From Streptomyces sp. NRRL F-5135 (GTDB lineage: Bacteria; Actinomycetota; Actinomycetes; Streptomycetales; Streptomycetaceae), in the NCBI RefSeq assembly GCF_000719775.1, contig NZ_JOHR01000017.1:62001-126000 (forward strand): a stretch of DNA of 64,000 nt, read 5' to 3'. Shown in pieces: positions 9,782 to 17,319 of this stretch. Position numbers and translations under genes: made by a program. The number at the start of each line of letters is the position of its first letter. The first letter of the stretch is position 1. The notes beneath the pieces were generated by a model that searched no databases, was not told where the DNA came from, and saw nothing but the letters and a program-made list of their open reading frames with translations.

Positions 9782-9919
9782 GCCGGAGCGGCCCCGCACG
9801 GGGATGGACAAAGCCCTGCCGGTCGGACACCGTGCAGGAAAGACGCCAGGAAAGACGCGACGCAGGATCCGTCGGCCTATGAGCACGCCGGGCCCACTCA
9901 AGACACGCAGGAGCAAGTG

Positions 9920-10477
9920 GTGATCGAAGAGACCCTCCTCGAAGCCGAGGAGAAGATGGAGAAGGCCGTCCTGGTCGCCAAGGACGACTTCGCCGCGATC
10001 CGCACCGGGCGTGCGCACCCGGCCATGTTCAACAAGATCGTGGCGGACTACTACGGCGCCCTGACCCCGATCAACCAGCTGGCCTCGTTCTCCGTGCCGG
10101 AGGCGCGGATGGCCGTGGTCACCCCGTTCGACAAGAGCGCGCTGCGCAACATCGAGCAGGCGATCCGGGACTCCGACCTCGGGGTCAACCCGAGCAACGA
10201 CGGCAACATCATCCGGGTGGTGTTCCCCGAGCTCACGCAGGACCGCCGCAAGGAGTTCATCAAGGTCGCCAAGACCAAGGCCGAGGACTCGAAGATCTCG
10301 ATCCGTGCCGTCCGCCGCAAGGCCAAGGAGACCATCGACAAGCTGATCAAGGACGGCGAGGTCGGCGAGGACGAGGGCCGGCGCGCGGAGAAGGAGCTCG
10401 ACGACACCACGGCGAAGTACGTCGCCCAGGTGGACGAGCTGCTGAAGCACAAGGAAGCCGAGCTGCTCGAAGTCTGA
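9920..10477 (+). CDS. frr: Ribosome recycling factor
   Basis: A 185-residue RRF, the usual length. It splits post-termination ribosomes together with EF-G. Recognisable segments are [14 protein letters not shown] and the conserved hinge and three-helix bundle through [20 protein letters not shown]. Two adjacent GTG codons exist; 9920 has the better spacing (6) from AGGAG at 9909-9913, 9917 being only 3 away. The stop shares one base with the cdsA ATG, so the two are translationally coupled. Confidence 0.95.
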   Translation: MIEETLLEAEEKMEKAVLVAKDDFAAIRTGRAHPAMFNKIVADYYGALTPINQLASFSVPEARMAVVTPFDKSALRNIEQAIRDSDLGVNPSNDGNIIRVVFPELTQDRRKEFIKVAKTKAEDSKISIRAVRRKAKETIDKLIKDGEVGEDEGRRAEKELDDTTAKYVAQVDELLKHKEAELLEV

Positions 10478-11727
10478 TGAACGACTCTTCCCGGGGAGCC
10501 CCGCCGACAGCCGGCTATTGGGGCGCGTACGAGCAGGGGGCCGGCCCGGCGGTGGACGCCGCCCGCGAGGGGCGTCCGGCGGGCCCCGCCCACGAGGGGT
10601 ATCCCGCCGCCGCGGCCCATGACGGGTACGCGGCGGGCCCGGGTCACGACGGGCGGCCGGTGGGCACCGCCTTCGACGGGTACCCGGCGGGTCCCGCCCA
10701 CGACGGGCGGGACGCCCAGCAGACTCGCCCCATGCCCATCGTGCCCGACGGACCCGCAGGCGGCGGGGACCAGGACGACGACCGGGGGGCTGCCCGGCAG
10801 GACGGCCCGGCCCCCCGCGCGCGCCGTGACGACACCCCGCAGGAGCCCGTGGCCGTGCCCCCGCCCGCCCCGCCGGAAAGGCCGGAACAGCCGCGATCGG
10901 AGGAACCGCCGAAGAAGCGGGCCGGCCGTGACCTCCCGGCGGCCATAGGGGTCGGTGTCGGTCTCGGCGCGGTGGTCGCGGCATCGCTGTTCATCGTCAA
11001 GGCCGTGTTCGTCGGCGTGATAGCGGTTGCCGTGGTGATCGGGCTCTGGGAGCTGACCACCCGGCTCTCCGAGCAGAAGGGCATCAGGCCGCCCCTCGTC
11101 CCGCTGGCCGTGGGCGGCGCGGCCATGGTCGTGGCGGGGTACGCGCGCGGCCCGGAGGGCGCCTGGGTCGCCATGGCCCTCACCGCGCTCGCGGTGCTGA
11201 TCTGGCGGATGACGGAGCCGCCCGAGGGCTATCTGAAGGACGTCACCGCGGGGCTCTTCGCCGCGTTCTACGTCCCCTTCCTCGCCACGTTCGTCGCGCT
11301 GATACTGACCGCCGACGACGGCCCGTGGCGCGTGCTGATGTTCCTGGTGCTCACCGTCGTCAGCGATACGGGCGCGTACGCGGTGGGCTGGCGCTTCGGC
11401 AGGCACAAGCTGGCGCCGCGCATCAGTCCCGGCAAGACGCGCGAGGGCCTGGCCGGAGCGGTCGTCTTCGCCATGGTGGCCGGCGCGCTCTGCATGCAGT
11501 TCATGATCGACAACGGGGCCTGGTGGCAGGGCCTGCTGCTCGGCCTGGCGGTCGCGGCCAGCGCCACGCTCGGTGACCTCGGCGAGTCCATGATCAAGCG
11601 GGACCTCGGCATCAAGGACATGGGCACGCTGCTGCCCGGGCACGGCGGCATCATGGACCGGCTCGACTCCCTGCTGCCCACGGCCCCCGTGATGTGGCTG
11701 CTCCTGGTGCTGTTCGTAGGCTCCTGA
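10477..11727 (+). CDS. cdsA: Phosphatidate cytidylyltransferase
   Basis: A 416-residue membrane enzyme making CDP-diacylglycerol from phosphatidate and CTP. The first 145 or so residues are a Gly/Pro/His-rich, probably disordered cytosolic stretch with a repeated HDGYxAGP-like unit. Several membrane helices follow. The CDS family signature lies near the C-terminus: SDTGAYAVGWRFGRHKLAP, then DLGESMIKRDLGIKDMG and GHGGIMDRLDSLL. It is longer than the enterobacterial enzyme only because of the N-terminal extension, common in Streptomyces. It ends just before a terminator hairpin and the left AICE junction. Confidence 0.95.
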   Translation: MNDSSRGAPPTAGYWGAYEQGAGPAVDAAREGRPAGPAHEGYPAAAAHDGYAAGPGHDGRPVGTAFDGYPAGPAHDGRDAQQTRPMPIVPDGPAGGGDQDDDRGAARQDGPAPRARRDDTPQEPVAVPPPAPPERPEQPRSEEPPKKRAGRDLPAAIGVGVGLGAVVAASLFIVKAVFVGVIAVAVVIGLWELTTRLSEQKGIRPPLVPLAVGGAAMVVAGYARGPEGAWVAMALTALAVLIWRMTEPPEGYLKDVTAGLFAAFYVPFLATFVALILTADDGPWRVLMFLVLTVVSDTGAYAVGWRFGRHKLAPRISPGKTREGLAGAVVFAMVAGALCMQFMIDNGAWWQGLLLGLAVAASATLGDLGESMIKRDLGIKDMGTLLPGHGGIMDRLDSLLPTAPVMWLLLVLFVGS

Positions 11728-11747
11728 CCAGCTCCTACGCCGCCCCG

Positions 11748-11776
11748 GGGCCCGCTGTCCACAGGACGGCGGGCCC
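11748..11776 (+). terminator. cdsA terminator
   Basis: A 13-bp stem (arms 11748-11760 and 11764-11776, loop ACA) with one T-G wobble, followed by TTCGTCGT. It starts 20 bases after the cdsA stop, and only 9 bases separate it from the 42-bp att repeat. Before insertion the rlmN promoter must have lain very close to or within this hairpin. Confidence 0.75.
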
Positions 11777-11785
11777 TTCGTCGTA

Positions 11786-11827
11786 CGTCTGCGACACTGG
11801 ATCCACCATGCCTGTACCCGGAGAACT
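11786..11827. repeat. Left attachment site (42-bp repeat copy 1)
   Basis: These 42 bases are identical to 25810-25851. The identical block begins 22 bases before an ATG and ends 20 bases into that reading frame. This copy keeps the chromosomal sequence to its left (cdsA terminator, presumed original rlmN promoter) and joins element DNA on its right. Confidence 0.93.
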
Positions 11828-11840
11828 TGCCGACGCCTGA
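11808..11840 (+). pseudogene. Stranded rlmN start: 10-codon ORF
   Basis: The original rlmN start codon, still next to its native upstream DNA, now reads MPVPGELADA and then TGA at 11838-11840. The first seven residues are those of RlmN (MPVPGEL); the last three come from the element. It is therefore the amputated head of rlmN, too short for an enzyme. Whether it is transcribed or translated is not shown by the sequence. Confidence 0.8.
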
Positions 11841-11847
11841 CCGGCAA

Positions 11848-11888
11848 AGTGCCCTCTACCAGCGGTTTTGCCGCCGACAGAGGGCACT
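11848..11888 (-). terminator. int terminator hairpin
   Basis: A perfect 10-bp inverted repeat (AGTGCCCTCT at 11848-11857 and its complement at 11879-11888), with a small inner GCGG/CCGC stem in the loop. It lies 29 bases past the int stop in the direction of transcription, between int and attL. It probably stops int transcripts from entering the chromosome. Confidence 0.65.
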
Positions 11889-11894
11889 CATTTT

Positions 11895-11916
11895 GTCTCT
11901 GGGCCGTCTCTGGGCC
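11895..11916. repeat. Left candidate integrase arm sites
   Basis: A perfect tandem duplication of the 11-mer GTCTCTGGGCC, at 11895-11905 and 11906-11916. Two one-mismatch copies occur at the other end of the element, 25709-25719 and 25720-25730. Position inside both ends and the tandem spacing of one helical turn fit arm-type binding sites for a tyrosine integrase. Confidence 0.55.
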
Positions 11917-11917
11917 G

Positions 11918-13159
11918 TCATGCGGCTTCCTGCGCGGGGCGTAGGACCTGATCCACGGCCCGGCGGGCGCGCTCCTTGCTGGTCGGCATGAGGTGCGCGT
12001 ACACCCGGAGCGTCATCGCGGGGTCGGCATGGCCAAGGTACTCGCTCACGGCCTTGATACTCTCCCCAGCGTCCAGCAGTACGGACGCGTAGAAGTGCCG
12101 GAGGGCGTGCATGCCGTGTTCGCGCGCCGACTCGTGAGCCTGACCCTGATCGGCTCTGGGGATGAAGCCGGCCGCCGCGATCGCGGGCTTCCAGTCCTGA
12201 ACGTTGAAGTTGCCGCGCCAGACGATTCCGCCGGCCGTGTTCGTGAACAGCAGTCGCTTGGTCACCAGCGGCCCATCCGGTTTCTTCCAGGGCAACGTGA
12301 TGGCAACGGGCTTGACGGCGTCCATGTGGGCCCGGAGCGCGTCAGCCACCGCATCGGGGAGCGGCACGTCTCGTTCCTTGTTGCCCTTGGGCGGGGCGAA
12401 TACGGCCTTTCCGTTGATGAGTTTCACTTGTCGCACTACGTGCAACGTGTTCCCGGTGAAATCGAGCGCGTCATCCTCAGCAAGTCCGATGATCTCCCCT
12501 TGTCGGAGCCCACAACCCGCGCCGACGTCGCTCATCGCCTGATACCTCTGGGGAAGCGCCGCACGTACGGCAAGTACCTGCTCCGGTAGCCACGGGACGA
12601 CGCGCCCCGGCTCGACGGTAGGGGGACGCACGGACTTCGCGGCGCATGGATTGCGACTGAGTAGGCCGTCATCGACAGCGGCTGACAAGACGGCCCGCAC
12701 GTTGGCGTAGATGATTCGGGCGTACGAACCCTCGATCGGCGAGTCTTCCAGCTCGCGAACGAGTTGCTGAATGTGCGAGGGACGGAACGAATCGAGCGGG
12801 CGGGGTCCGATCCGTGGAAAGGCGTGGAGACGTAGCCGTGTCTCCGTCGCGATCCGCGTCGTGAGATCGGTGGTCTGAGCACTCAACCAGCGCTCCGCGA
12901 ACTGCCGAAACGTGGTTCGTGCCGCTTTCGGGTCGACGTACGTCCCGCTGGACATGTCGACCTCGATCCGATTCAGCCAGTCCTCGGCAAGGCGCTTTTG
13001 CTTGTCGGCGAAGCTCTTGGACTTCTCGGTGCCGTCGGGGCCGATGTAGCGGGCGCGGTAGCGCATGCCCGTGCCGTAGCGGTCGGTCCTGACGCGGATG
13101 GGCTTACCGTCAGGGCCTGTCTCGTTCTTGTACCAACGGTCTTGGATGTGGCCGGCCAA
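11918..13159 (-). CDS. int: Tyrosine-type site-specific integrase
   Basis: A 413-residue phage-type integrase. An N-terminal arm-binding/SAM-like core domain (TFRQFAERWLSAQTTDL) is followed by the catalytic domain: Arg in GCGLRQGEIIGL (about residue 218), His-x-x-Arg in MHALRHFYASVLLDAG (about 350), LGHADPAMTLRVYAHL with the nucleophilic Tyr near 388. I chose TTG 13159 because AAAGGAC precedes it by about 7 bases and family members commonly begin MAGHIQDRWYK; GTG 13180 would add seven residues with no ribosome site. It lies beside attL, with xis upstream, the usual integration module. It should catalyse recombination at the 42-bp rlmN site. Confidence 0.93.
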   Translation of the reverse strand: MAGHIQDRWYKNETGPDGKPIRVRTDRYGTGMRYRARYIGPDGTEKSKSFADKQKRLAEDWLNRIEVDMSSGTYVDPKAARTTFRQFAERWLSAQTTDLTTRIATETRLRLHAFPRIGPRPLDSFRPSHIQQLVRELEDSPIEGSYARIIYANVRAVLSAAVDDGLLSRNPCAAKSVRPPTVEPGRVVPWLPEQVLAVRAALPQRYQAMSDVGAGCGLRQGEIIGLAEDDALDFTGNTLHVVRQVKLINGKAVFAPPKGNKERDVPLPDAVADALRAHMDAVKPVAITLPWKKPDGPLVTKRLLFTNTAGGIVWRGNFNVQDWKPAIAAAGFIPRADQGQAHESAREHGMHALRHFYASVLLDAGESIKAVSEYLGHADPAMTLRVYAHLMPTSKERARRAVDQVLRPAQEAA

Positions 13160-13240
13160 GGGTGAGTCCTTTCGAAGCACGCCACGGGGAGGGCCCGCCC
13201 GGGCCCTCCCCGTGGGTTGAGCGGTGGGTGCGGTCGCCTG

Positions 13241-13471
13241 TCAGGCGGCGTCCTGATCGGCGCTCTTGGCGCGGGTGACGTAGGCGTGGACGTCGGCGGG
13301 GTCGTAGCGGACGTACCTGCCGATGCGGAAGCCGGGCGGGCCTACGCGCTTCTTGCGCCACTGGTAGACGGTCTCTTTGGGGACGTCGAAGATCTCGGCG
13401 ATGTCGTCGGGGGTGAGGTAGCGGTCGGGGAGGCCCGAGCGCAGAGTGTCGGTGATCGATGGGGTTGTCAT
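13241..13471 (-). CDS. xis: Excisionase-like MerR-type DNA-binding protein
   Basis: A 76-residue protein with a winged helix-turn-helix of the excisionase/helix_turn_helix_17 family: YLTPDDIAEIFDVPKETVYQW followed by GPPGFRIGRYVRYDPADV. It directs the integrase towards excision and may autoregulate. ATG 13471 follows GGGAGACGCCC. It lies 81 bases upstream of int on the same strand, so int and xis probably share a transcript. The iteron-like repeats begin just upstream and could overlap its promoter. Confidence 0.9.
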   Translation of the reverse strand: MTTPSITDTLRSGLPDRYLTPDDIAEIFDVPKETVYQWRKKRVGPPGFRIGRYVRYDPADVHAYVTRAKSADQDAA

Positions 13472-13541
13472 GGGCGTCTCCCGAGCAGGGGGAGGGGCAA
13501 TCCGGCGCTGAGGGCCGCGTATGTCCGAGGTGCGGATTTCT

Positions 13542-13747
13542 GCGTCACCGCGTCATCTGGGTCATTCATCCCTCTGACCAGCGGTTTTGTTGTGACGCAG
13601 GGGTTTGGGGTGCGTCAACTGGTGACGCGGGCTCTCGTCATGGGGTGACGCGGCTGACGCGGGGTGACGCAGACATGGGCTGTCTGCGTCACCGCTGTAG
13701 CGGCAGGTCACGGAGCGTTTGCCGCCCCTGAGTGACGCGGGTGACGC
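13542..13747. repeat. Iteron-like GTGACGC cluster (candidate origin)
   Basis: Eight exact GTGACGC heptamers in 206 bases: forward at 13592, 13622, 13645, 13664, 13732 and 13741; reverse at 13542 and 13686 (first base of each). Near-copies occur at 13612 and 13654. Such density is far above chance even at this base composition. The position beside the replication genes suggests Rep-binding iterons, or operators for xis control. Confidence 0.55.
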
Positions 13748-13862
13748 AGCGTCCCTTTCCTTCGGACAAGAGAGAGGGGGGTGTCTGTTGTGGTGCGGTG
13801 CGTGTTCAGGCGTGAAGAAGGAGCCGCTTCGCGGCGCGACCACCGCAGGGCGGCACGCCGCC

Positions 13863-13914
13863 GAACAGCAAGAGGAGCACCCCCGGGGGGTGAGGCGTGC
13901 TCCTCTTGCTGTTC
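13863..13914 (-). terminator. rep terminator
   Basis: A perfect 18-bp inverted repeat (arms 13863-13880 and 13897-13914, loop of 16 containing CCCCCGGGGGG) begins 20 bases past the rep stop on the minus strand. It is the strongest hairpin in the element and probably ends the transfer/replication transcript before the origin region. Confidence 0.75.
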
Positions 13915-13934
13915 ACGGCGTCATGGGCCGCCGG

Positions 13935-15413
13935 TCAGAACGCCGGGTCCTGCTGGTGAGGGGGCAGCGGGGCCGGGGGCCGGGTCATCTCGATGTAGCG
14001 GGCCTTGCTGGTGCGGCCCCAGTCGATGAGGACGCCCCGGGCCGCGAGGGTCGGTTGAAGGCGCTTGAGACGGTCTGAGAGGACCTTGCCCGTGGTCGGC
14101 CAGCCTTTCGGCAGGGGGCGGCAGTCTTCGCCGCTGTAGAGACCCGTGAGGCAGTGCAGCCACTCAGCGGACGTCATCCGCTGCTCCGCCCCCGCGTCCA
14201 GGCTGGCTGCGTGCTTCAGCACTGTCTGTGCCAACAGGTCGCCTTCAATGACGTCATCGTTGAGGTCGTCCAGGCTGGCCCGGTAGGCGGCGAGAGCTCC
14301 CAGACCGGTGGCCGCGTCGAGTTGCGCGCACAGGTGGGCGAAGTCGGCCATGCGCAGATCGGTCGGGATATCCGCTTCCGCCGCGCGCACCTGGACCGTG
14401 AGGTCCAGCAGCGAGCCGAGGATCACGGGCAGGGCCTCTTCGAACTCCGTCCACAGTTCCGCTTCGGTGCGCCGGGTGCGGGGGCGTTCCAGACGCAGCG
14501 GCAGGAGGCGTTCGGCGAGGTCGGGGCGGATGACGCCCACGTCGATGCCGGTGAGCAGTAGCGGCCGGCGGTAGCGAGCACGCACGACGTCTCCGTCGGT
14601 GTAGAGGGCGCGTTTGATGGTTTCGGCGCCGGTGACGATGCAGCACATCAGGTCGGAGAGATCGGGGGCGAGGTGGGAGAGGTTGTCCAGGGCGGTGACC
14701 CATCCGGCGGCCACCGCCGCGATCAGGTTCTCCTCATCCTTCGGTGCCCGGCGTAGGTCGCCGGTCATGCCCTCGATGATCCGTACGAGCATCCGCCCGC
14801 CGGTGGACTTGCCCGCACCCTGGGGACCGGTGAGGAACGGGGCGGGGACGGGCACGGACGGCCCCAGGCAGCCGATGAGCCAGGCGATGGCCAGGCACTC
14901 GGTCTCGGCGTTGGCGAAGTTGCACAGCCTCAACAGCAGATCGATGCCTTTGCCGTCGGTGTCCTTGGCCGGCAGGGGAAGTTCTCCGGTGAGCTGAGTG
15001 CGCCGCCAGCACACCTCACGAGGATCGGGGGTGACGATCTCCCACCCGGTGGGGTGGATACGGACCGACTGCCCGTCATCGCGGCCCAGGTCGAGCCACG
15101 TCGCACCGTCGAACCCGGGGGCGACGCGAATGTGTACGGGCTGCACGTCCTGGTTCAGTGCCAGAGCTTCGATCAAGTCGAGTGCCTCCTTGAGGGCGGT
15201 GCCGTTGAAAACGCCGTGTCCGTCGTTGAAGAGGCCGACCATGAGTTCCTGGCGGTGGCTGCCGGTCGTCCCCTGGGAGCGGATGGGGCGGGCCACGGGG
15301 TGGCCGTTGCGCTGCGCGTACACGGTTCCGTCGGCGGTGCGGAAGTAGCGGAAGTGCGTTTGCGCGTAGTCGGTGATGATCTGGCGGGCGGGGTTCTTCT
15401 CGTCGTCGGACAT
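13935..15413 (-). CDS. Replication ATPase/helicase-like protein
   Basis: A 492-residue P-loop protein resembling the helicase half of primase-helicase replication proteins. Walker A is FLTGPQGAGKST (about residues 197-207). A core around TALDNLSHLAPDLSDLMCCI and a following RPLLLTGIDVG strand fit a AAA+/SF3-like engine. The C-terminus is winged-helix-like and basic. I chose ATG 15413, two bases past the stop of the primase-polymerase gene, because the frame extending further upstream only shadows that gene. With the upstream gene it probably melts and primes the element origin. No exact family name is certain. Confidence 0.82.
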   Translation of the reverse strand: MSDDEKNPARQIITDYAQTHFRYFRTADGTVYAQRNGHPVARPIRSQGTTGSHRQELMVGLFNDGHGVFNGTALKEALDLIEALALNQDVQPVHIRVAPGFDGATWLDLGRDDGQSVRIHPTGWEIVTPDPREVCWRRTQLTGELPLPAKDTDGKGIDLLLRLCNFANAETECLAIAWLIGCLGPSVPVPAPFLTGPQGAGKSTGGRMLVRIIEGMTGDLRRAPKDEENLIAAVAAGWVTALDNLSHLAPDLSDLMCCIVTGAETIKRALYTDGDVVRARYRRPLLLTGIDVGVIRPDLAERLLPLRLERPRTRRTEAELWTEFEEALPVILGSLLDLTVQVRAAEADIPTDLRMADFAHLCAQLDAATGLGALAAYRASLDDLNDDVIEGDLLAQTVLKHAASLDAGAEQRMTSAEWLHCLTGLYSGEDCRPLPKGWPTTGKVLSDRLKRLQPTLAARGVLIDWGRTSKARYIEMTRPPAPLPPHQQDPAF

Positions 15414-15415
15414 GG

Positions 15416-16291
15416 TCACAGTCCCAACCTGGTACGGGCGTTGGTCCACGCGTCGGTGCAGTGCCGGGCCGTCTCGCCCTTGGCCTGAGCGGCGGAGAAC
15501 AGTCGCGCGACGTGCGTGTCCCTGAGACAGCCGCACCGACCGTGAGTGGACAGCACGGCGAGAAAGGTGCGGTAGACCGTGGCGTGGATCGTGCTGCGGG
15601 CCTCGGTGATGCGCTGCTCCGCCATCGCGATGCCACGGTCCAGGTATGTGGGAGTGCGGTGAGGGCACTCGCCCTGTCCGCGCGTCAGGGGCACGGTGAG
15701 GGCCTGTGGCGCCGTGCGGGAGGGGGACGGTTCCTTTACTGCCAGCGCGCGCACAGCGTCCGGGAGAGCGGCCGTGGCGCCGGTGCCGGGGCCGAGCCAA
15801 CGGGCGTAGGACATCGTGGACTTGATGTCGACATCCTCACGGACGCCGTTCACGGACCGCATGGTGCCCCGGTAGATCCAGTGCTCGCCCCGCGCCGTGG
15901 TCACGGTGCGGGTGGCGGGCAGGGCGGTGCGGGCCCATGCGACGGCCGCCGCGGTGTCGAGGTCCACGACGGTCAGGCCGGCGCCGCCGGGGTGGTAGGC
16001 GACGGCCCCGGCCTGCCTCCACGCACGCGCCCAGGGGTGGGAGGTGAGTACGGCCGGATCGGTGGTGGCGGCGGCCCAGGCGTGGCAGGGGGCGGGGCAC
16101 TGGCAGGGGCCGGCCTCCTTCATGTTTGGCCGTCCGCCACAGGCGACGGCCGCGCATGACCGGCAGTTGCCGACGGGGAGCTTCCCGGCCCGCAGCGGCA
16201 GGACCGGCACCCCGGCGGACGCCAGCGCCAGGGCGGTGGTCAGTAAGGGGGATTCGGCGCCTACTCGTCGGATCGGGGCAGGTTGGGTCAT
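15416..16291 (-). CDS. Bifunctional DNA primase/polymerase, N-terminal domain protein
   Basis: A 291-residue Prim-Pol protein of the archaeo-eukaryotic primase superfamily. Visible features are VPVLPLRAGK at the start of the domain, a cysteine cluster (CRSCAAVACGG...CQCPAPCHAW) near residues 38-65, the metal-binding VVDLDTAAAV, and RGEHWIYRG at the nucleotide-binding strand. I chose ATG 16291 because GGAGG precedes it by 8 bases; the longer frame from 16435 has no ribosome site. It is coupled to the downstream helicase gene (2-base gap). This RepPP-like pair is a known replication type in AICEs. Confidence 0.88.
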   Translation of the reverse strand: MTQPAPIRRVGAESPLLTTALALASAGVPVLPLRAGKLPVGNCRSCAAVACGGRPNMKEAGPCQCPAPCHAWAAATTDPAVLTSHPWARAWRQAGAVAYHPGGAGLTVVDLDTAAAVAWARTALPATRTVTTARGEHWIYRGTMRSVNGVREDVDIKSTMSYARWLGPGTGATAALPDAVRALAVKEPSPSRTAPQALTVPLTRGQGECPHRTPTYLDRGIAMAEQRITEARSTIHATVYRTFLAVLSTHGRCGCLRDTHVARLFSAAQAKGETARHCTDAWTNARTRLGL

Positions 16292-16330
16292 GCTGGATGC
16301 CTCCAGTTCTGTAGGAAGTGCTTGGAGACC

Positions 16331-16366
16331 GGGGCGGCCGTGACTTTGGCGAGAGGCGGCCGCCCC
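16331..16366 (-). terminator. Hairpin after the TGT-like gene
   Basis: A perfect 10-bp inverted repeat (GGGGCGGCCG at 16331-16340, complement at 16357-16366) begins 8 bases past the TGT/DpdA-like stop on the minus strand. It lies before the primase gene's ribosome site, so it may partly separate the two units. Confidence 0.55.
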
Positions 16367-16374
16367 AGCCGTGT

Positions 16375-17169
16375 TCAGGCGGCGAGTTCGGGTTGCTGCC
16401 ACGGGGGCAGCGCGTTCAGGACGCGGGTGCGCCACTGGAGTGCGTAGGGCAGGCAGTTGGCGCAGTTCTTGTGAGTGGTGTGGCCGGGCAGGGGCGGGCG
16501 GTGCCGTGCGTGGGTGGACCAGGCGAGGGAGTCGGCGGAGGTGAGCAGGTGGCCGACCCTGGCCAAGCCCAGGGTCTTGAAGCCGAACCCATGCAGCTTG
16601 AGCCCGTGGGCGGCCATGGCGGTGACGATGGCGGCGCCCTTGGCGGTGGACTGCAGACGGCAGACCGAGCCGAGCCCCACGGTGGGCTCACGTCGAAGGT
16701 CGACCCCGGCCCGCTCGTAGAGCTCCCGGCAATGCTCGTACTCCTGGACGGTGCTGCCCTGCAGAGTGGGGATGATCCGCAGGTCCGGCGCCATGGAACG
16801 CAGTTCGAGGAAGTTCGCGACGGTCCGGCGCTGGTGTTCCACGACGCTGAGGCCGGTTCCGGCAAAGGTGTTCGGTCCGGCCTTTCCGCCATGGATGATG
16901 AGGTCTTCACACATCCAGTCCTGACCAGCAGCCCAGTCGTAGGGGCCGACGTGCTCCCAGATACGACGCAGGTCGTCCACGTACTGACGGGGTGTGCGGG
17001 TCCACCGGCCATGCTTCTGGAGCTCTGAGAATCCGCCGGAGTCGACCGCGTACCGGCCGATCGCGACCGGCAGAGTACGGGCAACGGCGAAATGCTCGGA
17101 CTTCAGGAACAGCGGCACGTCCGTGAGCTTGACCCAATGCCGTTTATGGGTCGTGAGGTAGAAGCGCAC
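16375..17169 (-). CDS. TGT/DpdA-like deazapurine base-exchange family protein
   Basis: A 264-residue protein with the layout of a tRNA-guanine transglycosylase barrel. VDSGGFSEL (about residues 42-50) matches the catalytic DSGGFQ region. IPTLQGSTVQEY (about 133) matches the VQG strand. VGLGSVC and LHGFGFKTLGL (about 192-202) match the glycine-rich binding strand. THKNCANCLPYA (about 232-243) resembles a zinc site. Relatives called DpdA insert 7-deazaguanine bases into DNA. No preQ0-making genes accompany it here, so substrate supply would have to come from the host, or the role differs. GTG 17169 follows AGGGAG; the gene lies 9 bases from the preceding small membrane gene. Family call inferred from motifs. 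Confidence 0.65.
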   Translation of the reverse strand: MRFYLTTHKRHWVKLTDVPLFLKSEHFAVARTLPVAIGRYAVDSGGFSELQKHGRWTRTPRQYVDDLRRIWEHVGPYDWAAGQDWMCEDLIIHGGKAGPNTFAGTGLSVVEHQRRTVANFLELRSMAPDLRIIPTLQGSTVQEYEHCRELYERAGVDLRREPTVGLGSVCRLQSTAKGAAIVTAMAAHGLKLHGFGFKTLGLARVGHLLTSADSLAWSTHARHRPPLPGHTTHKNCANCLPYALQWRTRVLNALPPWQQPELAA

Positions 17170-17178
17170 GGCCGCTCC

Positions 17179-17319
17179 CTACAGGTTGGGGATGGCGTCG
17201 ATGACGGCGGTGGAGGCGAGGAAGAACCCGAACCCGGCGGCCGTGAAGGCGGCACCGGCGCTGAGGGAGTTCGAGCGGAGCAGGAAGAACAGGACGACGA
17301 GGGAGACGGTCAGTGCCAC
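17179..17319 (-). CDS. Small membrane protein (46 aa)
   Basis: Starting at GTG 17319 (AGAAAGG seven bases upstream), the frame encodes 46 residues that are almost wholly hydrophobic: LTVSLVVLFFLL, a short polar turn RSNSLSAG, then AAFTAAGFGFFLASTAVIDA. It should form a two-helix hairpin in the membrane. It overlaps the upstream gene by 10 bases. Tiny membrane proteins near tra are typical of the spread (Spd) functions of Streptomyces elements, but I cannot assign a specific family. Confidence 0.6.
   Translation of the reverse strand: MALTVSLVVLFFLLRSNSLSAGAAFTAAGFGFFLASTAVIDAIPNL

Larger units (their letters stand above)
13472..13934. promoter_or_regulatory. Non-coding region between rep and xis
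   Basis: 463 bases without a convincing gene. From left to right it holds the xis ribosome site and promoter area, an iteron-like GTGACGC cluster (13542-13747), a perfect 12-base palindromic hairpin CCGCT-GT-AGCGG at 13692-13703, and the rep terminator hairpin (13863-13914). Short ORFs here have no ribosome site or recognisable sequence. This is the best candidate for the replication origin. Confidence 0.5.

Noticed and set aside
11786..11827. tRNA gene as the attachment site
   Set aside because: No cloverleaf fits; the repeat is the start of the rlmN coding sequence.
13542..13747. CRISPR-like array
   Set aside because: The units are 7 bases long, irregularly spaced and in both orientations; no cas genes are present.
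13719..14078. 119-codon ORF between the iterons and rep
   Set aside because: It crosses the 18-bp terminator hairpin and the 3' end of rep on the opposite strand, with no start signals.
15414..15800. Longer upstream frame of the rep helicase gene
   Set aside because: It overlaps the primase-polymerase gene in another frame and has no family-like sequence; ATG 15413 is coupled to the preceding stop.
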